The notes: generated from the letters alone by a model not told the origin. Counted from the first letter of the stretch, positions 32,036-41,739 are shown. The stretch: 64,000 bases of DNA from Saccharomycopsis phalli (GCA_020342235.1 CP073213.1:2119008-2183007); one strand, 5' to 3'. A program made the numbers and translations.

Positions 32036-33220
32036 ATGAAGACCAGTTTGGTAATATGTCTTGCAATCTTAACCTCTCTTAGTTCTGCCTTTTGGAGAAT
32101 GCCGGTTCAGGCTCCAATTGTCTATGGACGTCTTGACTCTATTGTTAACCCGGGAGGAATTGGATCACATAACCATATGATCGCAGGTGGTACTGGATTC
32201 AACGTTGGTGAAACATATGAGGATACCCAAAACGCCAAGGATACGACATCTGTTGTCACTGCCGATAAATCGAACTATTGGGTTCCAACTTTACACTTTT
32301 GGGACTCATCTAAAGAAGAGGGCCAATTTACCTCGGTTGAACCAGTTGGTGGTCTTTTGGCGTACTACTTACAACGGTACAACTCTCCTACTGATACCAA
32401 GTTGACTGCCTTCCCACCAGGATTCAGAATGCTTGCTGGTAGCCCAGAACGCCGAAGCTTTGACGAAAACTCTCTTGAAGACAAGGCCATCAACTATGTG
32501 TGCTTGGGACCAAACTATGAGTACAATGTCGCCAACTTCTCTTTCCCTGGTTTGACTTGTGACAATGGTTTCCGTCAACAAATGGTCTTTCCATCGTGCT
32601 GGGACGGTAAGAACCTCTACATGCCAGGAAACGGCCACATGGCTTACCCAGATGGTGTCGATAATGGCGTCTGTCCATCAACGCATCCTGTAAGAATGAT
32701 GACATTGTTTTACGAAGTCACTTGGAATATTGCTGCCTTTAAGGACCAATGGGAAAGTGCTACTGCCGCTAATGCAAAGTATGCTGCTGAGCACGGAGTT
32801 TCTTATCCAAATGGTGTTGCACACCCACTTGTCTGGTCCGTCGGTGACCCAACAGGTTACGGTTCTCACGGTGACTTCTTCAACGGATGGGATATTGAAA
32901 TTCTTCAAGAGGCGATTGACACATGTACAAACTTGTCAGGTCGTATCGAGGATTGTCCAGTGTTTGCTAACCATATGCAAGGATATGATGTTGCTGCTAC
33001 ATTTAAGATTCCACAACCACTTGATGAGCCAAATTTTGGAAACTTTTCTGCATTGCCAGGCAATAACCCAATTCAATTTGGACCGGCATCTGCCACTATG
33101 GGACCGGTTCCAACAGCTCATTGGAATATTCCTCCAAAGGCGGCACCAACAGGTACTATTCCATATACTGGTGGAGCAGTAGCAGGCGGGGTTGAGAAAA
33201 ACTCAACAGCAAAAGCATAG
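32036..33220 (+). CDS. secreted DUF1996-domain protein
   Basis: 394 aa. A signal peptide (MKTSLVICLAILTSLSSAFW) precedes a full DUF1996 domain filling most of the chain: APIVYGRLDSIVNPG, SHNHMIAGGTGF, YWVPTLHFWD, GFRMLAGSP, VFPSCWDGKNLYM, HMAYP, GYGSHGDFFNGWD and IDTCTNLSGRIEDCPVF are typical of this fungal extracellular family of unknown biochemical role, often found with WSC or CBM modules in filamentous fungi. No extra module here. Potential N-glycosylation sites (NFS, NLS) fit secretion. Start: ATG 32036 begins the signal peptide; the upstream frame extension lacks any secretory logic. The Gly/Ala-rich C-terminus is not hydrophobic enough for a GPI signal. Confidence 0.9.
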   Translation: MKTSLVICLAILTSLSSAFWRMPVQAPIVYGRLDSIVNPGGIGSHNHMIAGGTGFNVGETYEDTQNAKDTTSVVTADKSNYWVPTLHFWDSSKEEGQFTSVEPVGGLLAYYLQRYNSPTDTKLTAFPPGFRMLAGSPERRSFDENSLEDKAINYVCLGPNYEYNVANFSFPGLTCDNGFRQQMVFPSCWDGKNLYMPGNGHMAYPDGVDNGVCPSTHPVRMMTLFYEVTWNIAAFKDQWESATAANAKYAAEHGVSYPNGVAHPLVWSVGDPTGYGSHGDFFNGWDIEILQEAIDTCTNLSGRIEDCPVFANHMQGYDVAATFKIPQPLDEPNFGNFSALPGNNPIQFGPASATMGPVPTAHWNIPPKAAPTGTIPYTGGAVAGGVEKNSTAKA

Positions 33221-33654
33221 AAATTGTAAATTATTAGACCTTTTAAGGTATTGGTCATGTTAAGTTATTAGAGATTACCTTTTAGTTTTTAGATTACCTT
33301 TTGATTATTGGAATGTATGTTGGAAATAAGCGTAGTTAATAATTGTCTGCAATGACTTATTTTTTATATTTTATTAATGTAGATAATTTAGTTTTTGTTT
33401 AATATATCTAACTGTTTCTACAGTTAATATACACTCAATTTCCATAGAAAGGAATAAAATTGGAAATGAATCAAGCTAAATTATTGGGAATTACCCTAGA
33501 CATGCAGCCTAACTTTGGAAGCTATATTAAACAATAACCCAGACAATATGATGGTTTATGAACACGGCTAATTTCTACCACTCTTTGGAAAAAATAACCC
33601 GGAATGCAAGGAATATGGAATTGCTTCTCACATACCCACATCAAACATTATACT

Positions 33655-33710
33655 TGTCGAATCACCTCGCTTCCGGAGACCATATAGCTGAATATAAAAA
33701 TAAATGAACG
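33655..33710 (+). mobile_element. LINE 3'-terminal fragment, diverged
   Basis: GTCGAATCACCTCGCTTCCGG ... CATATAGCTGAATATAAAAATAAAT aligns with the LINE 3' ends at 61045-61196 (+) and 36497-36700 (-). Only the last 55-60 bp are recognisable. Confidence 0.55.
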
Positions 33711-33839
33711 CAAAATTAAATAGTATTACTATTAAAATATCTAAATATATACTTAATTATTATTACTAACACTGTCATTAAATGAATCCCATCATATCTT
33801 TATTATTTTTTCCACCTCTTGATCAATTGAAACGCCGAT

Positions 33840-36310
33840 TTACAAAGCTCAAGCATGTTCCTTGGTTTCAACCGATTGGTCAATTGAGGCAGCCGCTTCC
33901 GTTACAGCTTTTGGCTCTTTGATGAAAACTGTTAATAAGAGCTGCAAAACAGAAGCAGCAAATGGCACGTATAATGCATGATAAAATTTCCGATATGTAT
34001 CTTCCAATTTTGCTGAATCATTTCGATCAAATACCAACACACCCAAGAGTGTAGAAGTAATGGCACTGGCAATACAGACACCAATTTGTCCAACAGTTTG
34101 GAACACACCTGTCACCAAGCCGTGCAAGTGCAATGGCGTGTGAGACATAATACCATTTAAATATACAAGGAAGTACAAGTTTGCGGCATATCCAGCAATG
34201 AAAAGCGGCACAAACTCAAATTTCCAGTAGCTGTTTGCACTCTTGTAATCGATTCTAGTCATCCAAATGGTGCTTCCCGTCATGAGGATTCCAGACACAA
34301 AAAGTGTGTTTTTGAGTCCAACAATCGCAACAAACCGTGAGCGGAAGATAATTGAGCCAAAAACCAATCCAGTGGCATGAGGAAGAAGCTTAACACCGGT
34401 AATGATATTGCTATTCCCTTCGATGTACTGATGGTATTGAGTCAAAGTGTCAAGTATTCCAATAAAGGAAATGTACAAGCTGAAAATACCAAAAAACAAT
34501 GGAAAGAAATTTGGAAGCTTGAAAATGATGGTAGGAAACAACAAATCCATCTTGGCTCTCCAATCAGCCTTCTCTTTTTGGATAGGAGTTTCTGGCAATA
34601 CCGTATCCGTATCATCCTTGTCGCTCATAGTAGCATTCACAATTTGCAAAGGGTGTCTCTTCTTATAAGTAGCAATATAAACGTTCTCCCATAAGAGGAC
34701 TGCAACAATTAATACAAACCCAACTGGTATTGGCACGTACACTTTCGGAGAGTTCCATTTCTGACCAGCTTCAGTCAACCCCAAGATAACAAGAAGTAAG
34801 CCGGCTACCAAAATAACCACGCCAGGATAGTCCACATTCTTGATCTTGAGATCTAAGTGGCCCTGTGTCTTTTCAATAGGAATTAAAAAAAAGTAGAGCA
34901 TGATTGAAAACACCATTGATGCGGCAAAGGTAAAGTAGAAGAACCCTTTGTAGCCGATGGTGCTTTCAGCAAAGGCACCTCCCAAGACAAGCCCATAGCC
35001 AAAACTTGCAGTCAAAACAATAGCAAAAAAACGGATTGCCTTCTCCAAAGCAGGTCCTTGAAAATAATTTCCGGTAATTGCGTACCCTGACGGAATTAAC
35101 GCGGCTCCTGCAATCCCCTGCAACGCTCTAAACACAATAACCACATAAATGTTATCAACTGCCGCGGTGATCACGGAAAAGATCCCCATGATAAAAGTTC
35201 CCCAAAGAAAAACCAAGTGCACACCGACAACGTCAGCGATTTTACCAAACATGATAATAAATGAACCCAAGGTCAATGCGTAAGCAGAAATCACCCAAGA
35301 AACAACAGTAGAATCGGCACGGAGATGCGTAGAGATGGATACAATAGAAATCAAAGCCCCAGTAACATTAAGATTATCCAATGTCATAGCCATCAAAACA
35401 ATTCCGTATACGAACGGCTTCGGACGGTATTTTGCGGGGACCAAAGTCCGGCCCTTATCCACAGTAGTGTATATAGTATTCCACAAGGTCATTGTTGCAA
35501 GTTAGTATAATGTCAAAAGTTAAAGGAATAGCTCGCTTAAGTATTAATTAACTACATTGTATTACTAATATAAGAATCACGGGCAGCTTTGTAATACACA
35601 AATTACGAACATTGAGCACATCTGTCGGATTTGTCAGCACCAACTTCGGACGCTTAAATCCTTCCACCACGAGGATCTAGCAGCTAGCCATAATAATTAT
35701 AATAATAATGATAATGGTTAAAGACGGTGATTAACATTAATTTGTCAAATAATTTATTCAATATCCTCATATGTTGTGTCATTCCTATTCAAGTATGCCT
35801 TACTTTTTCGATATTTTTTAAATTGATAACTCCGCTATCGCGCATGAGGCTTAATAATTCGGCCTACTTTATTTTAATCGATGCAGCAATTTGAAACAGT
35901 GGCGGCAAAAATACCTAGTCTAGACCAGCCCTTCTACACTATTAAGACCGGAGTTTAGTTCTTTTGACCGCATCCAAAGCCAAATAACGATAAACAAGGT
36001 TTTATGGCAGTTCTCTTATTACCCGTGTCTTAAACATTGTATTGGTATTAATATCCACCAGGGTTAGAACTATGTATGCACTTTCGTATGACCGTTAATC
36101 CCTATCAAAACGAAATTACAAATCGCCTCGGCATTCAGCCGTTGACTCATATTCGGATTTCTCCAAGCCACACATGACATAGGTTAATTAATCCTTGTCG
36201 CTTGGGTTTCCTGGATTAGTGTTTGTAGCACTGGTCATATGAGCCATAGCAATGGATTAATGTGTGTCAGGTAATTAATGGGATGTTTGAAAAGATGGTG
36301 CGAGGTAGTC
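33840..36310. repeat. segmental duplication, copy 2 (partner about 17040-19390)
   Basis: Coding region plus about 800 bp of upstream sequence match the first copy in order and orientation; see that entry for shared upstream blocks. The two copies are separated by about 17 kb. Confidence 0.8.
33849..35492 (-). CDS. DHA2-family MFS drug:H+ antiporter-like transporter, copy 2
   Basis: 547 aa, duplicate of the gene at 17046-18689. Motifs are the same (DNLNVTGALISIV, GKIADVVGVHLVF, RALQGIAGAALIPSGYAITG, HGLVTGVFQTVGQIG). Here the TM5 region is orthodox (FFAIVLTASFGYGLVLGGAFAES, no acidic residues), so this copy more likely keeps the ancestral transport function. The central loop and 3' half are the most similar between copies; the C-terminal 30 residues are the most divergent. 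About 14 membrane segments; plasma-membrane export of a toxic compound is the family expectation. Substrate unknown. Confidence 0.9.
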   Translation of the reverse strand: MTLWNTIYTTVDKGRTLVPAKYRPKPFVYGIVLMAMTLDNLNVTGALISIVSISTHLRADSTVVSWVISAYALTLGSFIIMFGKIADVVGVHLVFLWGTFIMGIFSVITAAVDNIYVVIVFRALQGIAGAALIPSGYAITGNYFQGPALEKAIRFFAIVLTASFGYGLVLGGAFAESTIGYKGFFYFTFAASMVFSIMLYFFLIPIEKTQGHLDLKIKNVDYPGVVILVAGLLLVILGLTEAGQKWNSPKVYVPIPVGFVLIVAVLLWENVYIATYKKRHPLQIVNATMSDKDDTDTVLPETPIQKEKADWRAKMDLLFPTIIFKLPNFFPLFFGIFSLYISFIGILDTLTQYHQYIEGNSNIITGVKLLPHATGLVFGSIIFRSRFVAIVGLKNTLFVSGILMTGSTIWMTRIDYKSANSYWKFEFVPLFIAGYAANLYFLVYLNGIMSHTPLHLHGLVTGVFQTVGQIGVCIASAITSTLLGVLVFDRNDSAKLEDTYRKFYHALYVPFAASVLQLLLTVFIKEPKAVTEAAASIDQSVETKEHA

Positions 36311-36496
36311 TGTTGCTTTAGCTGTGATTGTAATATTGTGTCAATAACATCCACGTATATTATTCATATGAGTTGTTGAATTGTTCATCAGTCGTCTAGA
36401 GATTTAGCTGCGTCGTCCTGATCATAAAAGGCAAGCTTCAAATGCTTTGTACGCCGGGTAAAGTGATGTTGACTGGTGATTATGTGTGACCACCAC
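35493..36496. other. upstream region of MFS copy 2
   Basis: 1 kb. The first 800 bp are the duplicated promoter/upstream segment. No gene seen. It ends at an (AAT)n tract that marks the LINE tail. Confidence 0.6.
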
Positions 36497-36500
36497 CACC

Positions 36501-36537
<37 letters not shown>

Positions 36538-37221
36538 GTATTTATTTTTGTATTTAGCTATATATTGTCTCCGGCATTTTGATTATTCGACGAATATATT
36601 TTCACTTAGGAAAATCCTGAGGCAGCATTCCTGTTGAAGAAAACCCTTGGTCAGCCCGCATGCGGTTGCTTGGGATTATAGTATATGTTGGTGAATATGC
36701 AGAGTAGTGGACATTGGATGGGGCAATGTGCTTTCTCCTAGGTCATTGGAGGTGACTTGAGCCACCCCTCCTCGGGATACTGGCACGGCTGCCCTCCCTA
36801 CGTGCTGCAGCAAAAGGGAAACTGCCGGTCCAGCACAGACGAGTAGAACCCTATAAGTTGTTAAAGCTTCGCTTTATCTGTGAAGAACAAGCGGGCTGGA
36901 TCGGTCGAGGTGATACCTTATTGGATCTGTTCTTGGGCTGGAAAGGCTAATAGTGCTGGGCAGGTAAAGTCGTGGAAGGAGGACGGCTCGGCAGCCTCGC
37001 ATCAGTTGCATGATGGGCAAGTCTCTGACTGAATAAAGTCTTTGTTTTACGTGAAACTAAGATTTGGCCGCTAAGTGGTTGGCTGATTTTGCTTAATGCT
37101 CGTTTGGGCCCAACTAGGGCTTCTGAAAGTAGTAATTTTGACTTGTCAGTAGTTACTTGAATTGAGCCTTCGAGTATCGTCGTGTAATGAGTCGGTAGTC
37201 GGATCTCATTGGAGTCAATGA

Positions 37222-37500
37222 TGACGTAATCTAGCAGATCCTTATGGCATCCATATCTTCTATTATAGATAATTCATCTTCTTGTTACTATTCTAGCTAT
37301 TTTCTGTCCTATTTATATTATTCTTTAAGATGCATTCAGTTATCCTTAACTTCAGATGTCTGTACCGGTGATCTCCTTAATGTATGACCCCACTGTCCAT
37401 CTCCTTAATTTATGAGATCCCCAATAGGACGATCTCCTTAATCTCTAGGATTTTCGACATCTTCAACATTTAATCTCTCAGATCTTCGACATCTTCAACA
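37222..37500 (-). repeat. 3' LTR of the non-autonomous copia element
   Basis: 279 bp, TGACGTAATC to CTTCAACA on the + strand (element on the - strand begins TGTTGAAG). Appears identical to 39511-39789. Confidence 0.92.
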
Positions 37501-38241
37501 CCCTCCCTTAACTGAAAGCTTCTCATTCCACACAGAAATTAACTCATTGAATTTACTATCTGCTAGAATCTTTGTGAGCACGTCTGCAATATTTCTTCAG
37601 CACCAAGTTCTTCATCCTATGGTTCTAACCATCAAAGCATTTCTTTGACCCTACCGCCAATTATAGTTTCTTCAATTTCTTTGATCAATCGTTTCTGAAG
37701 CCTTCCACTTCAATTTCCTGCGCCATAGACATAGCGGAATAATAGCAGCTACCTTCATCAAAAACTAAGCATGCGTCACCGTAGCAATAATTAGTTTCGT
37801 CGGATAAAACAACCGACACCTCTCATAGTGCTTCATATTATATGTAGACTCTCATCATCAATGGAATTTCATCAAAACTTGATAACCCATCAGTCATAAC
37901 TGTTTTCCATCAGCACTTCTCCGGTTCTTTATTCGCATATATCATAACTCTTCACTTAACTGCCTTGATGCATTCATTCCTTTACCCCATTTTGCTAAGA
38001 ATATCAGGAAAATATCAACCCATGACGGGCTCCCATGAAACTGGTGAATAACTTTATTTCCAAATCTTCCACTTTAATCAGTCCTAACTATACCAACTCA
38101 GTGCAGTGATCCTTTACTCTGAAGTTGTCTCTCACTGACAATAATAAGCTTAATTAGCACTTCAATGCTTTCTGAAATACTTTCTTTTCCTTGTATTTCC
38201 TTTCATTGTATCGATGATTTCAATCATGTCAGCTGCATAAA

Positions 38242-38512
38242 TCATCACAGCTCCTTCACTAATCACAGCTCCTTCACTAATCACAGCTCCTTCACTAATC
38301 ACAGCTCCTTCACTAATCACAGCTCCTTCACTAATCACAGCTGTTTCACTAATTACCGATCTTTCACTAATTACCGATCTTTCACTAATTACCGATCTTT
38401 CATTAATCACCGATCTTTCACTAATCACCGATCTTTCATTAATCACAGCTCCTTCATTAATCACAGCTGTTTCACTAATCACAGCTGCTTCACTAATTAC
38501 AGCTGTTTCACA
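38242..38512. repeat. 18-bp tandem array inside the non-autonomous element
   Basis: About 15 copies of an 18-bp unit (CACAGCTCCTTCACTAAT, with TACCGATCTTTCACTAAT variants). Since 18 is a multiple of 3, both strands stay open through it (a Val-Ile-Ser-Glu-Gly-Ala-type repeat on the - strand). This does not make it a gene. Confidence 0.92.
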
Positions 38513-38620
38513 TCATTGTCTTTCATTTGGTCCAACTTTGCTTCTTCGCCAATGAAACTAGAACTTCCTGAGCGTCATTACTATCCTGGTCAATCATATC
38601 TATTTGCCACTTGACATCCA

Positions 38621-39110
38621 TGTCTGCTAATAAATCTCCTGACTATCCATAAGTCTCTTAATAAGTCTCCTGACTATCTATAAGTCTCTTAATAAGTCCC
38701 CTGACCTTCCATAAGTCTCTTAATAAGTCTCCTGACTATCTATAAGTCTCTTAATAAGTCCCCTGACTATCCATAAGTCTCTTAATAAATCTCCTGAGTA
38801 TCTATAAGTCTCTTAATAAGTCCCCTGACCTTCCATAAGTCTCTTAATAAGTCCCCTGACTATCCATAAGTCTCTTAATAAATCTCCTGAGTATCTATAA
38901 GTCTCTTAATAAGTCCCCTGACCTTCCATAAGTCTCTTAATAAGTCTCCTGACTATCCATAAGTCTCTTAATAAATCTCCTGAGTATCTATAAGTCTCTT
39001 AATAAATCTCCTGACTATCTATAAGTCTCCTAATAAGTCTCCTGACTTTCATAAGTCTCTTAATAAGTCTCCTGACTTTCCATAAGTCTCTTAATAAGTC
39101 TCCTAATAAT
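38621..39110. repeat. 31-bp tandem array inside the non-autonomous element
   Basis: About 15-16 copies of a 31-bp unit with blocks CTGACTATC, ATAAGTCTCTTAATAAGTC and C/T variants. Variant types alternate (GACCTTCC vs GACTATCC vs GAGTATCT), suggesting a higher-order 62/93-bp pattern. A decayed inverted trace is at about 42180-42235. Confidence 0.9.
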
Positions 39111-39510
39111 CCCAACACAGAAATCCGATACCTCTTTTCCCCCTTTGACAGCTGAACCTATACTAGGGTCAGCTTCATTCGAGGTAGAGGATCCACTATT
39201 AAGTGCTTCTCTAAAACTCCTCATAATTTGATTCACAGGATTATTAATATTCTAATAAGTATCTTTGGGCAGTCTATTTTGCAATAAAATTCCATTGAGA
39301 GCATCTAATCCATTAGTTGCTTTAGTCAATAGACCATTGGGCGAACTGTCTGGTAAACCACGACCCCCCATTAACAAGATACTGAACAAGACCAATGCCA
39401 TACGGATCAAACTTCTGAACGAACACCTTTGCCCATCTGGCATAACTGGTAGCTCTTCGCAACTTTTCTGTTGGGTGAAAAACAGCCGCGCTTCAGGGTA
39501 ACTCATAACC

Positions 39511-39789
39511 TGACGTAATCTAGCAGATCCTTATGGCATCCATATCTTCTATTATAGATAATTCATCTTCTTGTTACTATTCTAGCTATTTTCTGTCCTA
39601 TTTATATTATTCTTTAAGATGCATTCAGTTATCCTTAACTTCAGATGTCTGTACCGGTGATCTCCTTAATGTATGACCCCACTGTCCATCTCCTTAATTT
39701 ATGAGATCCCCAATAGGACGATCTCCTTAATCTCTAGGATTTTCGACATCTTCAACATTTAATCTCTCAGATCTTCGACATCTTCAACA
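39511..39789 (-). repeat. 5' LTR of the non-autonomous copia element
   Basis: 279 bp, appears identical to the LTR at 37222-37500. Followed on the right by the target duplication AATGA and the LINE fragment. Confidence 0.92.
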
Positions 39790-40115
39790 AATGAGTTCTT
39801 GCCATTCCTTGGTTGCTATTTTCCGTGTAGCTTCTTTTAAAACAGAAAATTTTCTTTGTTTCAGTGGGGCCATTTGTAGTGTGGCAGTATCCAGTTCAGT
39901 CTGATCTTGAATTAACTGCTCCGCCCTCTGATTGATTCTTGGGGAAATGTCTTCAAGGGATCGCTGGTAGAGAATGCTGATGTTGAGGGCCACGTGTGTC
40001 TCTTTGATGAGGGGGAACGTGTGGAGTTCATTGTTTGCGACGCCTGATTTAATCTGCGTGTCTAAGCTCTTTTGTATGGGGTTGCTGGGATAGTTCAGAA
40101 TTTTATCTACAGAAT
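39785..40115 (-). pseudogene. LINE ORF2 C-terminal fragment, upstream half
   Basis: About 110 codons open on the - strand (KYVNSVDKILNYPSN, LIKETHVALNIS, LKEATRKIATKEW). They are cut at 39789 by the non-autonomous copia element and continue at 37221. The open frame running further upstream to 40203 is in the adjacent LTR and is not part of it. No catalytic region remains, so it cannot encode an active protein. Confidence 0.6.
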
Positions 40116-40447
40116 TGACGTACTTAGTGTAGTCTCTTCTCTGATGGGGATTCCGCACTAGTAGTAATAAATAAGTAATAAGTAATGGTAGTAGTGAGCT
40201 CAATAAGATACGTGGTAGTAGTGGTAGTGCCAGGCTATCTTACAGACGTAAACTATATATATTTTGAATTAAAGACCCTCAAGTATAGACTACCATATTT
40301 TATACTTGCATCTCTCACATATACGTGTCCACTAGGTGATGGCGGAGTCATACTATGCATCATCATAGATCGGCGTCCATGCTCCCCATGTTGCTTATTC
40401 CGCTTATCACGTGCCAATTTTCTTATATCATACTGCGTATGATGTCA
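40116..40447. mobile_element. dispersed LTR-like repeat E, copy 1 (about 332 bp)
   Basis: TG...CA-bounded (TGACGTAC ... GTATGATGTCA) repeat containing GTGTAGTCTCTTCTCTGATG, AGTAGTGAGCTCAATAAGATAC, CTCACATATACGTGTCC and CATCATAGATCGGCGTCCATG. Other copies at about 45718-46035 and 56538-56866. The size and ends suggest a solo LTR. No matching target duplication was found at this copy. Confidence 0.75.
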
Positions 40448-40611
40448 GTTCCTATTCCGGATACTTGTCTTCATGGCCAGCTGAACCTTATTCTAGAATA
40501 ATAACTCCAATAGTGTTTGGTTAAACCTTATCCTAAAGTAGTATTCGTTAACAAATGCCACTTACAAACTAGAAATATGCCGATACTATTACTGATGACT
40601 ATGGCAAAAAA

Positions 40612-40719
40612 GGGCGGAGCAGGGAATTGAACCCTGGGCCTCTCACATGTTTGTGCTTCTACCTAAGTTTATTAGGTTCGCTACCCAAAGCGAGAATCAT
40701 ACCACTAGACCACGCCGCC
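40612..40719 (-). tRNA. tRNA-Pro(TGG) with a 36-nt intron
   Basis: GGCGGCG acceptor, D arm GGTCTAGTGGTATGATT, anticodon stem CTCGC/GTGAG with loop TTTGGG-T (anticodon TGG), T arm CAGGG-TTCAATT-CCCTG. The intron occupies 40648-40683, directly 3' of position 37, as is canonical for nuclear tRNA introns. An LTR begins 12 bp from its 5' end. Confidence 0.95.
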
Positions 40720-40731
40720 TATTACGTAAGT

Positions 40732-41113
40732 TGTAACGATAAAATATCGTTTACACTAGACACGTGGGATACACGTGTTGGTCACATGGGATGACACGTG
40801 AACATCACATGTCAGCGTGCGGATAAGGGATGATGCCGATAGTGACGAGAAGGGAAATCAAAACACTGTTGAATGGAAGGACGAGTCAGGAAGAATCCCA
40901 AAAAGGATTTGAGGCAACCTTTAATTAAGGAAGTAACCCTGTCTCTGGAGTAATATAAATACAGAAGGAAATAGCTAATAAATCATCAAGTAACTTAGAG
41001 ATATATTCTGAGATAACTTTACAACTTATATCTTGTAGTTAACAATACTTCATATTGTTAATTAGCCAATTTATAAGTGATTGTAACGATACCACCAGGA
41101 TTTTATCGTTACA
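40732..41113. mobile_element. intact solo LTR (TGTAACG family), 382 bp
   Basis: Ends TGTAACGATAAAAT and ATTTTATCGTTACA; perfect 5-bp target duplication TAAGT (40727-40731 and 41114-41118). It lies 12 bp upstream of tRNA-Pro. Near the left end are five E-box cores (CACGTG, CACGTG, CACATG, CACGTG, CACATG) starting at 40761, 40772, 40783, 40795 and 40806. A TATA-like ATATAAATAC is near 40960. Confidence 0.94.
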
Positions 41114-41124
41114 TAAGTTAAAAG

Positions 41125-41510
41125 GGGGGCAGGAGCATGGTCGAATTGGAGCACGTTCCATTTGTAACGATATAAGGTCAGGTGGACCTTTCACGTGACA
41201 ACGTGGTCATGTGAACATGGCACGTGTTAATGATCTGGTAATGGATGAATGGTTAAGGAGACATGATGATCTCACTTGGACGATAAGGTTAGGTTTACCC
41301 TACTTAAGAGAATGATAAATAGAAAAGAGAACAACATGAACGGCACTGGTATTCTGAGCTCATCTTACAACTTATACATTGTAGTCAGCAGGCCTTGGGC
41401 TGTTGGATAAGGATTATAAGTGTTATAACGATTAGCCCGGACTAATTTTGTTATATCCATCCACGACAGAAACGGGGAACGTCCGAGGTTCGACTCCCTC
41501 TGCTGCCCCC
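41125..41510 (+). pseudogene. tRNA-like Pol III gene split by a solo LTR
   Basis: The left piece has an A-box (TGGTCGAATTGG, about 41139), and the right piece a B-box (GAGGTTCGACTCC, about 41484). GGGGGCA at the left can pair with TGCCCCC at the right. Taking out the LTR and one target copy leaves about 87 nt, a tRNA size. The T-stem lacks one G and the D-stem pairs poorly, so it was probably degenerate anyway; isotype not assignable. It lies head to head with tRNA-Pro. Confidence 0.45.
41163..41455. mobile_element. solo LTR (TGTAACGA...GTTATA family) inside a tRNA-like sequence
   Basis: About 293 bp from TGTAACGATATAAGG to TTTTGTTATA, related to 28485-28771. Target duplication TCCAT at 41157-41161 and 41456-41460, with one extra T at the left end. 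Contains CACGTGACAACGTGG, TCATGTGA and GCACGTGT E-box-like sites at 41192-41226. Confidence 0.82.
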
Positions 41511-41735
41511 CTTTGGTTAGCCGGCCGGGCAGGTACTTCTGTAATGGAGGGAGACCCCATAGGCGTCCAGAGTCAAACCATGAAAGACCACACTTAAGAC
41601 CTCGTTGGAAGTTTTTCTGCCCATTTGAAGGGTTTTCTTTCAACACTCAACATAGCGGCGCTGCTCATAGTTCAAGCAGTGAAATATCAATCTCTTCGGA
41701 GCCTAGTATAGCTATAGACCACAAATAAATAATAA
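41511..41735 (+). mobile_element. possible LINE-like 3' end
   Basis: Contains AAGGGTTTTCTTTCAACA and ends AGCTATAGACCACAAATAAATAATAAT, resembling the order of blocks in the LINE 3' ends (AAGGGTTTTCTTCAACAG ... AGCTAAATACAAAAATAAAT-ATT). Strongly diverged. Confidence 0.35.
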
Positions 41736-41739
41736 TCGT

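Larger units (their letters stand above)
37222..39789 (-). mobile_element. non-autonomous Ty1/copia-type element with internal satellite arrays
   Basis: 2568-bp element with LTRs that look identical (279 bp each) and a perfect 5-bp target duplication AATGA (37217-37221 and 39790-39794), so insertion is recent. Next to the right-hand (5') LTR is GGTTATGAGTTACCCTG, the same primer-binding-site type as the copia element at 47-52 kb. The interior has only scrambled patches of that element: a decayed gag start (39.25-39.5 kb), a bit of the linker region (about 39.12 kb), integrase-region pieces (about 38.1 and 37.72 kb), and the 3' end (37.5 kb). Two tandem arrays fill the gaps. With no intact gag or pol it must be mobilised in trans. 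Confidence 0.88.
36497..40115 (-). mobile_element. 5'-truncated LINE (L1/Zorro-like), interrupted by a copia derivative
   Basis: Reading on the - strand: 40115-39785 and 37221-36950 carry the C-terminal end of an ORF2-like protein, then about 450 bp of 3' UTR, then a tail that is an (ATT)n tract (about 36497-36537). The frame reads continuously across the copia insertion when its 5-bp target duplication is counted once (…KEWQELI then DSNEIRLP…). Near 37000, in a neighbouring frame, TCPSCN...H-x4-C matches the C-terminal zinc knuckle (C-x2-C...H-x4-C) of L1-clade ORF2, so at least one frameshift exists. The 5' end is lost at about 40115 against an LTR. Confidence 0.7.

Noticed and set aside
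36497-36540. CRISPR-like or other functional array at the (AAT)n tract
   Set aside because: Simple trinucleotide repeat at the end of a LINE, a normal tail structure.
38162-38614. Open frames on both strands with hexapeptide repeats
   Set aside because: They are produced by an 18-bp tandem array in a non-coding element; the repeat length keeps frames open on both strands.
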